From: Roseiarcus sp963813555
GTDB lineage: Bacteria > Pseudomonadota > Alphaproteobacteria > Rhizobiales > Beijerinckiaceae
NCBI GenBank assembly: GCA_963813555.1
Contig: CAWEZX010000002.1
Span: forward strand, 868,001-932,000
Length of the DNA: 64,000 nucleotides
Direction of reading: 5' to 3'
The notes beneath the pieces are model-generated. The model was not told where the DNA came from, searched no databases, and saw only the letters and a program-made list of their open reading frames with translations. Made by a program: the position numbers and the translations under genes. Every line of letters starts with the position of its first letter. Position 1 is the first letter of the stretch. Shown in pieces: positions 54,350 to 62,684 of the stretch.

Positions 54350-55396
54350 TCAGGGCGCCCTGCAAATCGGCGGCGGCTGCGGCGGCGGAGCGGGATGCGC
54401 CTCTCGCCATCGCGCAAGGATCGGCTCGAGCGTTTCCTTCCGCCAGAATCTCGGGACGCCGATGTCTTTCAAGCACGCGCCGTTCCAGTAAAGCCCCGCA
54501 CGCGACGGCGACTGGCCGGCTTCGACCGCCCGCGCAACGGCGTCGATGTCGCGCGACTCCGGATAGATGTAGAGCGTAGTCGGAGCGTTCCTCACCATCG
54601 CCATGATGGCCTCGGCGTCCGAGGCCGACCAACTGGTGCAGCCGTCGCTGCGCCCGGCCTCGTAATTCACGAGCTTCCCGAACGGAACATAGCCGTCCGG
54701 GTCGGCGTGGGGGCTACTCGGATCCTTTCGGCGGCATACTCCCCTGAGCAGGACCGCCGGATGTCCGCCGATGGCGCGCTCTCTGGCGTTGGCGGTCTCG
54801 CCTTCGCCGTCGAACTTCAGGAACGCGCGCATGAAAACCGCGTCTCCTCCGCTTGAAGCGCGATAATAGCCCTTGAACGACGCGGTCGTCTCGCCCGTCA
54901 CATAGGCGCCGCCCGTTGTCAGATCGGAGTCCAGCGCGTTGCCGAAATTCTTCACGCATCGGCGTCCGTTGGCGAAATCCGCGACCCCGCCCAGATCCCG
55001 CCCGCCGCCATGGCCGGCGGAGATCGCTCGAAACGACCCTTGGGCTTCGCAGATGATGTAAAATCTTCGGCCCAAGCCGCCGCCGAGGTCATGGGGACGC
55101 GTCGCGTCCATGGCGAAATAGCAGGGATTGCGGACCCCCTTGCGCTGATAGAGCGCGCGGGCTCTCTCCAGCACGACGGGGGCGATCTGCCCCTCGCCGT
55201 CGCCCACATGGGCCTCGAGCCAGGCCGGGACGCTCGCCTGTCCCGCCGCAAGAGACGGGCTTGCGGAGGCCAGCGCGAGCAGGACGCCGAGACCGACACG
55301 TTCAAGAAGGCGCAACCCGAGCGGCAATGACCCTGTCTCCTCGATGCGTACGGCGCTCGCCGAATGTCGCCGCGCCACAGGAACGCTTTGCTCCAT
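54350..55396 (-). CDS. YkuD_2-type murein L,D-transpeptidase-like exported protein
   Basis: The frame from the ATG at 55396 gives a signal peptide (LGVLLALASASPSLAAGQA) and a catalytic domain ending in GRSDGCTSWSASDAEAIM, the S-x-G-C active-site motif of the YkuD_2 (PF13645) family. Also seen are YFAMDATRPHDLGGGLG and the GHGGGRD segment. It would cross-link or trim peptidoglycan in the periplasm. A longer frame to 55456 overlaps the neighbouring exporter gene and is not preferred. Convergent with ilvN. Confidence 0.8.
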   Translation of the reverse strand: MEQSVPVARRHSASAVRIEETGSLPLGLRLLERVGLGVLLALASASPSLAAGQASVPAWLEAHVGDGEGQIAPVVLERARALYQRKGVRNPCYFAMDATRPHDLGGGLGRRFYIICEAQGSFRAISAGHGGGRDLGGVADFANGRRCVKNFGNALDSDLTTGGAYVTGETTASFKGYYRASSGGDAVFMRAFLKFDGEGETANARERAIGGHPAVLLRGVCRRKDPSSPHADPDGYVPFGKLVNYEAGRSDGCTSWSASDAEAIMAMVRNAPTTLYIYPESRDIDAVARAVEAGQSPSRAGLYWNGACLKDIGVPRFWRKETLEPILARWREAHPAPPPQPPPICRAP

Positions 55397-55416
55397 CTGC
55401 GGCAACAGAGACGTCC

Positions 55417-56393
55417 TCAGCCTAGGCCGTGAACCCCTGAGTCCGCTATGCGCCAATAGCGCCCGAATTGCTGCGTTGCCGCGAAATGACGCGACGGGCC
55501 AAACCCGGAAGTCCCCACGACGCGACTTTTAAGCTCGATTTGGTAAGCGCTAGATCTCACTTGTGTGATGGCGACACCGGATATGGCGAGCAGCCCCCCG
55601 ACAATCAACGTTGGGGTCATACGGTCGCCAAGGAACAACACGCTGGAAATCAGAGCAAAAATTGGAAGAAGCAAACCGAATGGCGCCACGCGGCCCATGG
55701 TGCAGCGAGCGATCAGCCAGAACCAAAGGCCGAACCCGACAATTCCTCCGATGAAAACGGTGTAGGCGAGCGCCAGCCAACCACGATCATCCGCCGTGAC
55801 GAGGGTCGCCAATTGTCCACGTTCGAGGACCAACGACATCAACATAACCTGCGGCGCCGTGAAGAGAGAGGACCATCCCGTCAGCATCAAAGGGTCAAAG
55901 GGTCCGTGCCGCTTCGTTAAGACGTTGGCGACCGCGAAGGCGAAGGCTGCCCCGACCACAAGCAGAATTGGAATAGCGTTTGCGGACAGGCCAGGCCCCG
56001 CTGCAAGCACGCCCACGCCGAGAAATGCAAGCAACACCCCACTAGACGTAATTAGAGACGGTCTCTCCGCGAGCAGCGGCCAAGCTAATAGATGGTGAAG
56101 GGCGTGGCGAGTTGATATGCGACGGCCGACATACTTCCAGAGCCGAGCCCGAGGCCTACATAGAAGAGGCCGAAGTTCAGCCCACCAAGGAAGACCGAGA
56201 TAGCAGCGACAGGGCCGAACTCCTGACGTGTGGGCTTTTTAACGAACGGAACGAGCAGCAATGCCATGGCCAGAAAGCGCAGTCCAAGGAAGAAGAGCGG
56301 CGGAAACTCCACAATGCCCACTTTAATGACCACGAACTGATAACCCCAAAGTAAGGGCACCATTACCGCGCAGACGATCTGGATGGGGGACAT
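55417..56393 (-). CDS. EamA/DMT-family exporter, frameshifted
   Basis: The protein has ten membrane helices in two EamA repeats: VPLLWGYQFVVIKVGIVEFP and GLNFGLFYVGLGLGSGSM in the first frame, ILLVVGAAFAFAVANVLTKR and FGLWFWLIARCTMGRVAPFG in the second. The frames meet near 56080 at TATTAGCTTGG on the coding strand; one extra T or C gives IYLAWPLLAERPS and 325 residues. The family exports metabolites such as amino acids. A TetR gene lies directly upstream on the same strand and probably controls it. Confidence 0.83.
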
Positions 56394-56464
56394 GGCGCAT
56401 GCCTTTCAAGACCATTTGGTCCAGATATAAACGCGCTCAACCGGCAGTGCGTCCACGAAGTTAC

Positions 56465-57079
56465 CTACCTAATGAGGCGGTCGAGAAGAGCGTCGACGGT
56501 GGCATGCGATGTGCTCCGCGCCGGTCCTGTTTTACCTAGCACTCGCAGCCCCTCAACGAAGCAGACCAGCAGCCGCGCCGCGCCTGCAGGCTCGACACCA
56601 TCGGCCAACTTGCCCGCGGCCTTCGCGCGCGAGAGTGCATCTGCCACCTTGCTCTCCATGGCTTTAAAAAAGCTACCGATGCGACGATCGACTTCCGGGT
56701 CGCGGCCAGCCAGTTCCATGGCCGTGGCGACCAGCAGGCATCCGCGACGACCATTGGCGCCGCTCGTGCGGTCAACGTAACCAGCAAGGTAGGCCCGCAG
56801 GCCAACGACTGGCGCACGACGTGGGTCGAGTTCGACGTCGATTCGTGTCAGAGCGTCGGCAATGTACCGATCAAGCGCACACAAGAAGAGTCCACGCTTG
56901 TCACCGAAAGCGGCGTAAAGGCTGCCGCGCGAAAGCTTCGTCGCTCGAAGAAGGTCCGGAAGCGCCGTGGCATTGTAGCCGCGCGACCAGAACACGCCCA
57001 TGGCGCGCTCGATAGCAGCTTCCGTGTCGAAACTTCGGGGGCGGCCACGCGGCAACCGCAGGTGGGCTTGGTGTTCCAT
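56465..57079 (-). CDS. TetR-family transcriptional regulator
   Basis: The 204-residue protein has an N-terminal helix-turn-helix (FDTEAAIERAMGVFWSRGYN, then LPDLLRATKLSRGSLYAAFG) and a ligand-binding C-terminal domain (RGCLLVATAMELAGRDPEVD) of the TetR_C_16/AcrR-like kind. It precedes the EamA exporter by 71 bp on the same strand. A symmetric site sits 13 bases before its start codon, so it is probably autoregulated and represses the exporter until a ligand binds. Confidence 0.9.
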   Translation of the reverse strand: MEHQAHLRLPRGRPRSFDTEAAIERAMGVFWSRGYNATALPDLLRATKLSRGSLYAAFGDKRGLFLCALDRYIADALTRIDVELDPRRAPVVGLRAYLAGYVDRTSGANGRRGCLLVATAMELAGRDPEVDRRIGSFFKAMESKVADALSRAKAAGKLADGVEPAGAARLLVCFVEGLRVLGKTGPARSTSHATVDALLDRLIR

Positions 57080-57091
57080 CGCCGATATATG

Positions 57092-57103
57092 GACTGATCG
57101 GTC
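57092..57103. promoter_or_regulatory. candidate TetR operator
   Basis: GACTGATCGGTC is a near-perfect inverted repeat (GAC..GTC with a TGATCG core) just upstream of the TetR start codon. It resembles the GACCGATCGGTC-type boxes of TetR regulators such as NemR. A second palindrome, CCGGTTCGAACCGG, lies at 57139-57152. Confidence 0.55.
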
Positions 57104-57390
57104 TTTAATTGCAAGTGACAGCTCTGGGTCACTCGCGACCGGTTCGAACCGGCGGTAAGCCAGGCCATGTCCGTTAAATCTGCCAAAGCAGTGCTAGATC
57201 GGACCGATGATCAGCGCATCTCGGAACAAGCAAGCTGCGCGTGGTTCGTCATGGGCGGCTTGTCCAATAAGAGCTTATTTTCTTGTGCATTGTCTTGCGA
57301 AAAACGGGAAGATGTGCCATATGTTCCTATTCGCCGGATTGAGGCCGCGCCCGTGGCGCGCGGCGGGAGACATGAGAGGCTGGAAGGGAC

Positions 57391-57545
57391 TTGAGACATT
57401 TTGCGCACAACCTGAGGCGAGGGCGGAGATTTTTTTATTTGGATTCGCCGTAACCCATTAAAAAGCATCAATTCGGCCAAAGGAATCCAAGGAAACGCAA
57501 GCAATTTTCCTTGGATTTATTTGGTTTTACTTGCTTTTATTTGGA
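57391..57545 (+). repeat. dispersed structured repeat, copy B (uninterrupted)
   Basis: The copy starts TTGAGACATTTTGCGCACAA and continues to a hairpin: AATCCAAGGAAA (57484-57495), 10-base loop CGCAAGCAAT, TTTCCTTGGATT (57506-57517). A T-rich tail follows. Loop AGCAA (57500-57504) can pair with TTGCT (57531-57535). Compared with copy A, flanking bases such as TAACCCATT-AAAAG are conserved while both stem arms have changed together. No gene is seen between the TetR operator and this repeat (57153-57390). Confidence 0.65.
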
Positions 57546-57613
57546 GCGAACTCGCGCCCCGGTTGCATTCGAACGCTGCGCGGGCGCCGGCTTGGACCGT
57601 GGCGTCGGCTTGA

Positions 57614-58315
57614 TCAGGATGACCCGCGACGGAGCAGCGCCGGCAATTCGGCGAGGGTCCTGATCTCGAAGTCGGGGCTGCCCGGCAGCCGCTCGCGGCG
57701 CTGGCCGTAGCGATTGCACCAGACGACGCGCATGCCGAAATCGGACGCCCCATGCGCATCCCAGGCGTTGGAGGATTGGAACGAAATCGCGCTCGCGGGC
57801 AGGCCGAGCGAACTAAGCGCGTATTGATAGACCCTCGGATGGGTCTTGAAGACCCCTACCGTGTCGGCTGACAGGACGGCGTCGAACATCGCTTCGAGCC
57901 CCGAGCGCTTGACTAGGGCGTCGAGCATCATCGGCGAGCCGTTGGAGAGGATCGCGGTTCGGAACCCCGCCTCGCGCAAGGTCGCGAGCACGGCGGGAAC
58001 CTCGGGGAACGGCTCGAGGCCGAGATAGAGCTCCATCAGGCGCTCGCGCAACGAGGAGCTCTTGAGATCAAGGCTTTCCAGCGCGAAATCGAGCGCGTCG
58101 CCGGTGACCTGCCAGAAGTCGGCGTATCGGTTCTCGAGCGTGCGCAGCCACGTGTACTGGAGCTGCTTGTCGCGCCACAGCGCAGTCAGCGCCGCACGCC
58201 GATCCTCCGGAATATCGGCGCAGCGCGCCGCGGCGGAGGCGAAGTCGAAGAGGGTCCCATAGGCGTCGAAGACGCAGGCCTGAATGCCGTCCAGGGATTG
58301 CAGGGGGTGAGTCAA
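57614..58315 (-). CDS. haloacid dehalogenase, type II
   Basis: The 233-residue HAD hydrolase has the nucleophile Asp17 in CVFDAYGTLFDF, motif II SNGSP, Lys in FKTHPRVY and SSNAWDAHGA in the type II specific place. It is similar to (S)-2-haloacid dehalogenases, which release halide from short haloacids; natural substrates may differ. The active-site aspartate/lysine/asparagine set appears complete. Single gene. Confidence 0.88.
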   Translation of the reverse strand: MTHPLQSLDGIQACVFDAYGTLFDFASAAARCADIPEDRRAALTALWRDKQLQYTWLRTLENRYADFWQVTGDALDFALESLDLKSSSLRERLMELYLGLEPFPEVPAVLATLREAGFRTAILSNGSPMMLDALVKRSGLEAMFDAVLSADTVGVFKTHPRVYQYALSSLGLPASAISFQSSNAWDAHGASDFGMRVVWCNRYGQRRERLPGSPDFEIRTLAELPALLRRGSS

Positions 58316-58384
58316 AGGCGGCCTCGAGACATGGTTGATACGAAACGATTGCGGTCGCGCGAGCAGCGGACGGAGCGGCGAGAA

Positions 58385-60214
58385 TTAGCGAGGCTCCAGC
58401 GTCTTCGCGAGCTGTTTTTCCAGCATGGCGATCCGCCTCCGCAACGTCTCGCTTTCGACTTGGGCATAGGCGATCTCGGCGTCGCGGGCGAGGCTGCCAA
58501 GCAGGTGGCGCTCGCCGTTGTCAAGATCGGTTCCGATCTCATGACCGCCATAGAGGACCAGCGCGTAGCAGCGGCGCGCATTGCCCACCGGCACGACGAG
58601 AACCGGCCGCTCGAGGTCGTTCGGAAGCTCGGCAGGCGATGCGTGGGCGGCGTCGACAGAATCGAGGGTGTAGGGCTTTCTATCGAACCGTGCGGAGAGC
58701 AACGGATGGTTGCTGGTGAGCGCGTCGGCGTGGTCCGTGTCCCATCCAGTGCTGAGGCTTCGGGAGAACAGGCCGTCCTGCTCGCGAAACAGCGCCGCCG
58801 ACGCCAGCCGGAGCGTACTTATCGGCTCGTTCACCAGCAGCCGCTCGATCTCGTCGAGGCTCTGGGAATTCTGAATGGTCTCGCCCACCTCGGCGAGATG
58901 GCGCTCGGCGCGAATGAATTTGCGGTCGAACAGGCGGTTCATGAGCTCGGTCGCGATCTCGTGTCCGCGCGCGATCAGGTAGACGAGGCCAGAGGCGACC
59001 ACCACCCAAGCCCAGTAGGGCATGTGGATGTACTCGTCGATCGCCTCGATCTGCTTGTGGAGGAACAGGACCGGCACGCTGAGCAGGAGGCCGAAGGCGG
59101 TCGCCCGGCGAAGCGGGATCCAGACGTTGACCACGGACTGCCGCCGCACCGCCTCGACGACGAACAGGCACAGGATCCCGTTGATGAGGAAGAGGGCGCC
59201 GGCGACTTCCTCCGGCGCTTGAGCTTCTCCGAGGAATTGGCCGAACAGGGAAGTTTGTTGCGAAAGCTGGGCGAGCAGATAGGCCGGAAGGCCGATCAAG
59301 CAGCCCCAGATCACCCAGCGGATGCGCTGATAGTCGCGGGGCGACAGGTCCCGCCGGCGTCCGATCAGGATTGCGAGCGCGCCGACGCTGACCGCAAAGC
59401 CGATGATGAGCAGGCCTCGCGCCCAGATTTCCGCGGGATAGCCGAAGATAGTCGCCATGCTGGCGAGCGCGACAGCCAAGAACACGATCGCGAGAGCCGG
59501 CAACGCGCGCTCGATCCTGCGCCATCGCCCTTCGGCCCGGTCGACTGGCGCCCTCAGCGCGAACAGCAAGAGCCCCGCATAGGCGACGGCCTGCATCACC
59601 AGAAAAATGACGTTTTGCGCCAGAAGCGCCCGAGGCCAAAGCTGAAGCCAAGCCCAGAACTGGAACGCCTGGCCGGGATTGAACTGGATCACATAGATGA
59701 AGAAACCCCAGGTCATGGGCCCGGGACGGGTCCACACGAGCCATGCCGCGCCCAGCACAACCAGGATCCCGGCGATCGTATCGAGCACAATGACGACGTC
59801 GAGGAGGCGGTTATCGGGCCGCGGGTCCGCCGTGAGCCTGACTCCGCGCGCGGGACGCTCCGGCGAGGAGGCGACGACGAGCGTCGCCTCGCGTCCCGGC
59901 GTGACGTAGGTGACGCCGCCCCATTGCGACAGCAGGCTTGCGCAGACAACCGTGTCAACGGGCGCGCAGCGCATCGCGGTAAGATCGAGCCGATTCCCGA
60001 CGCGCAGGCCTGCTCGCCAAGCTGGCGAATCTTGCTCGCTTTCGAACGGACCCTGGACGTTGTAAATCCGCCCGTCACCGTCCATCGCCAGACCGAACGA
60101 GCCCAGAGGGCGAACGACCCGAAGCAAGTCAGGGACGATCATCGCTATTGCATAGACGGTCAAAAGCAAAAGAGCGACGCGGCCGAGAAGGCTCGCGCCA
60201 TTCCGGTCACTCAT
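58385..60214 (-). CDS. multi-pass membrane sensor-like protein with PDZ-like and GAF-like parts
   Basis: The 609-residue protein has an N-terminal membrane helix and a periplasmic PDZ-like segment (SPAWRAGLRVGNRLDLTAM). At least seven helices follow (for example LDVVIVLDTIAGILVVLGAA, ALPALAIVFLAVALASMATI). A linker RHLAEVGETIQNSQSLDEIE leads to a cytoplasmic GAF-like domain with a final coiled coil (SETLRRRIAMLEKQLAK). This looks like the input half of a sensor kinase, but no kinase, cyclase or response-regulator domain follows. The partner is unknown. Confidence 0.7.
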   Translation of the reverse strand: MSDRNGASLLGRVALLLLTVYAIAMIVPDLLRVVRPLGSFGLAMDGDGRIYNVQGPFESEQDSPAWRAGLRVGNRLDLTAMRCAPVDTVVCASLLSQWGGVTYVTPGREATLVVASSPERPARGVRLTADPRPDNRLLDVVIVLDTIAGILVVLGAAWLVWTRPGPMTWGFFIYVIQFNPGQAFQFWAWLQLWPRALLAQNVIFLVMQAVAYAGLLLFALRAPVDRAEGRWRRIERALPALAIVFLAVALASMATIFGYPAEIWARGLLIIGFAVSVGALAILIGRRRDLSPRDYQRIRWVIWGCLIGLPAYLLAQLSQQTSLFGQFLGEAQAPEEVAGALFLINGILCLFVVEAVRRQSVVNVWIPLRRATAFGLLLSVPVLFLHKQIEAIDEYIHMPYWAWVVVASGLVYLIARGHEIATELMNRLFDRKFIRAERHLAEVGETIQNSQSLDEIERLLVNEPISTLRLASAALFREQDGLFSRSLSTGWDTDHADALTSNHPLLSARFDRKPYTLDSVDAAHASPAELPNDLERPVLVVPVGNARRCYALVLYGGHEIGTDLDNGERHLLGSLARDAEIAYAQVESETLRRRIAMLEKQLAKTLEPR

Positions 60215-60274
60215 CAGCCGATGCTCCGTGGGGCAAGACGAGGGACCTCCTTCAGCAGCGCTGAGGAATGGAAG

Positions 60275-60814
60275 CTATCCGCGACGCAGGTCTTTGTACA
60301 TAAGCCGCGTCGCGTCGTAGCGGTCTGCAAAAGCATTGCGCGCGTAATACGGAATTGCGCCGGCAAGGCTATAGCCGAGCGAGCGATAAAGGGCTTCGGC
60401 CGCGTCGCCCGCAGTGTCGAGCGTCAGGAGCCACCGGCCCTCCCTCATCGCGCGTTGTTCGATCTCGCGCATCAAGGCGCGGCCGACACCAGCGCGACGA
60501 AAGCCCGGATCGACCAGGACCTTCGAAACCTCTGCGTGATGACGCTTGCTCGGCATCGAATCGAAATCTAGCTGCGCCGTTCCCGCGACTTCGTCGCCGA
60601 GGGCGGCGATGAGGACAAGCTTGGCGCCGGCCGCGTGCGGCGCGGCGACCCTGTCCAGCCAATATGCGCACGCTTCGCTTCGGTCGAACGGCATAACGAA
60701 GCCGACGCTCGCGCCCTCGTGCACGCAGGCATGCAGGATTTGGGCGAGCCGCTCGACGGCTTGGGCGAACGCGGCAGGATCAAGCGCGGCTACGGCGATG
60801 CTTCGGGCTTCCAC
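60275..60814 (-). CDS. GNAT-family N-acetyltransferase
   Basis: The 179-residue protein has the GNAT core: LIAALGDEVAGTAQLDFD, AEVSKVLVDPGFRRAGVGRA (the acetyl-CoA pyrophosphate loop) and GDAAEALYRSLGYSLAG. The GTG at 60814 is chosen: it lies four bases after the XRE regulator stop codon and follows GGTGAG. A start at 60865 would overlap that gene. The two genes are probably cotranscribed. Substrate unknown. Confidence 0.85.
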   Translation of the reverse strand: MEARSIAVAALDPAAFAQAVERLAQILHACVHEGASVGFVMPFDRSEACAYWLDRVAAPHAAGAKLVLIAALGDEVAGTAQLDFDSMPSKRHHAEVSKVLVDPGFRRAGVGRALMREIEQRAMREGRWLLTLDTAGDAAEALYRSLGYSLAGAIPYYARNAFADRYDATRLMYKDLRRG

Positions 60815-60818
60815 GGGC

Positions 60819-61392
60819 TCACCGGAGAACGAGAATGTAGCGCGCTGCGCGCTGCCTAGTCGCAACGAAGCGGCTCGCTCCCATCAGTTTGTAACGAAGG
60901 CAGTCGCCGGCGCGCAGACGGTGGACGGCGCCCTCAAGGGTCAGTTCTAGAGCGCCGTCCAGGAGATAGAGATAATGTTCGAGACCGAGGCGAGGCGGAA
61001 GCGGATAGTCGATGCGCGCGCCTGCCGGCAATTCGCAGCAAAGCAGCTCGCAGTCAAAGTCGAGCGACGGTGGCGAGACGGAGCGGCGGCGGAAGCCCGT
61101 CGCCGGATCGACCCACTCCGGCCGCTCGGCTCGCCTTATGAGCGGCGGCGCATCGCCCTCGATGTCGGCAAGCAGACGCGAAACGGTTGTGTGATGCGCT
61201 CCAGCGAGCCGCCCGAGTACAGACGCTGTTGGGCTCACTTCGCCGTTCTCGATCCGCGACAGGGAAGCGCGACTCGACTCCGCTCAACGCGGAAAGTTCA
61301 TCGAGCGACCAGCGCCGCGCGCGCCGCAATGCCCGCAGGCGCTCAGCGAGGCGCACATCGGCAGCGTCGCGGAGTGGAGCCTCGGTTCCCAT
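60819..61392 (-). CDS. XRE-family regulator with C-terminal cupin, frameshifted
   Basis: The first frame gives DVRLAERLRALRRARRWSLD and ELSALSGV. The second continues the helix-turn-helix (SRASLSRIENGEVSPTASVL) and a cupin sensor domain (LGLEHYLYLLDGALELTLEG, RLRAGDCLRYKL). Deleting one base in GGAGTCGAGTCGC (plus strand 61270-61283) joins them into 190 residues. XRE/cupin regulators sense small ligands. It is divergent from the ChaA-type antiporter gene and upstream of the GNAT gene. Confidence 0.82.
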
Positions 61393-61404
61393 ATACGGAA
61401 AATA

Positions 61405-61455
61405 CTCTCGAAAACGAGAGCGTTAAGGCGCCTCCACAGCGTCAAGGCGCCTCCA
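61405..61455. promoter_or_regulatory. operator-like repeats between the XRE regulator and chaA
   Basis: CTCTCG-AAAA-CGAGAG (61405-61420) is a perfect inverted repeat next to the regulator start. It is followed by two copies of GCGTYAAGGCGCCTCCA (61420-61436 and 61439-61455) in direct orientation, 19 bases apart. Direct repeats two helical turns apart are typical of regulator binding. Both divergent promoters could be controlled. Confidence 0.5.
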
Positions 61456-61513
61456 ATTTGCGCGTGCGGTCCTTCTCTTGCACAGTGGAACCTCCCCATA
61501 ACGGAATGGATCG

Positions 61514-62617
61514 ATGTCGTCGCCGCACCACGCCTCCATTCCGGCCTGGGCCTGGGCCGTTCCATTGCTTGCGAGCGCCCCATTGGCGCTGAAGTTTGCC
61601 CATGTCGTTCCTTCCGATGACACATATATTGTTGTTCTCGCTGGTCTGTTCCTCGGGCCCACGGTGTTCGCGGCTGTCCATCACGCCGAGGTGCTGGCGC
61701 TCAAGCTCGGCGAGCCATTCGGCTCTATCCTTCCCGCTGTAGCGGTGACGGTGATTGAAGCTGGTCTTATCGTCTCGATTATGCTCGCTGGAGCCGACGG
61801 CAGCGAGCGGGTCGCCCGCAATACGGTGTTCGCGGCGGTGATGATCGTCCTAAACGGCGTCGTCGGCCTCTGCCTCGTCCATGGCGCGGGCAAGCACTTC
61901 GAGCAGACCTTCCAGCTTCAGGGCGCAGCCTCCGCCCTCGCTGTGCTCGCGACTTTGGCGACGCTGGCGCTGATCCTGCCCAACTTCGCCGAGGCTGCTT
62001 CCGGTCCGTCGTATTCCGTCCAGCAGTTAGAGGGCGTCGGCCCTATGTCGCTGGTTCTCTGGTGCGTCTTCGTGTTCGTGCAAACCGTCAAGCATCGTGA
62101 CTATTTCCTCGATGCTCCGGGCTACGGTGATTCTGGCGAAGCATTACACAACGCTCCGGGCGTCCTGACCAGGCTTTTGAGCCTTGTCCTGCTGGTCGTT
62201 TCGCTTGCCGCGGTCGTACTGCTGGCCAAGACGCTGTCCTATCCGGTCGACGCAGCCATCGGCGCGGCGGGGCTGCCGAAGGCCTTCGTTGGCGTCGTCA
62301 TCGCCCTCATCGTGCTCATGCCAGAGGGGCTCGCCGCGATAAAGTCCGCCCTTCGCAATCGGCTGCAGAAGAGCATCAACCTTACGCTCGGCTCGGTCAT
62401 CGCCAGCATCGGCCTGACGATTCCAACGGTCGCGCTTGTCTCGCTCGTGCTTAACCGGCAGATCGCGCTCGGCGTTTCGCAAACCGACATGACGCTGCTC
62501 ATTCTAACCCTCTACATTGCCGCTCTCACCCTCGGGACAGTGCGCACGACCGTACTGCAAGGCGCCGTGCATCTCGTCATCTTCGCCGCGTTCTTGCTGG
62601 TGTCGGCCGTGCCGTAG
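61514..62617 (+). CDS. ChaA-type calcium/proton (or sodium/proton) antiporter
   Basis: The 367-residue CaCA-family protein has two inverted halves each with an acidic exchanger motif: AVHHAEVLALKLGEPFGSIL with AVTVIEAGLIVSIM, and VLMPEGLAAIKSALRNRLQK with LTLGSVIASIGLTIPTVAL. About 11 helices. The y4hA/ChaA branch exports Ca2+, Na+ or K+ against protons at the inner membrane. It is divergent from the XRE/cupin regulator. Confidence 0.9.
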   Translation: MSSPHHASIPAWAWAVPLLASAPLALKFAHVVPSDDTYIVVLAGLFLGPTVFAAVHHAEVLALKLGEPFGSILPAVAVTVIEAGLIVSIMLAGADGSERVARNTVFAAVMIVLNGVVGLCLVHGAGKHFEQTFQLQGAASALAVLATLATLALILPNFAEAASGPSYSVQQLEGVGPMSLVLWCVFVFVQTVKHRDYFLDAPGYGDSGEALHNAPGVLTRLLSLVLLVVSLAAVVLLAKTLSYPVDAAIGAAGLPKAFVGVVIALIVLMPEGLAAIKSALRNRLQKSINLTLGSVIASIGLTIPTVALVSLVLNRQIALGVSQTDMTLLILTLYIAALTLGTVRTTVLQGAVHLVIFAAFLLVSAVP

Positions 62618-62684
62618 ATCGCGCCCGCCAACGCCCGGCGCGCGGGCGGTCGGCGAATTCGCTCATGAAGGAGGATTGTGCGAA

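Noticed and set aside
58298..60571. A 757-codon plus-strand frame
   Set aside because: It is antisense to the 609-residue membrane protein and rich in Arg, Glu and His with no family motif; typical of high-GC shadow frames.
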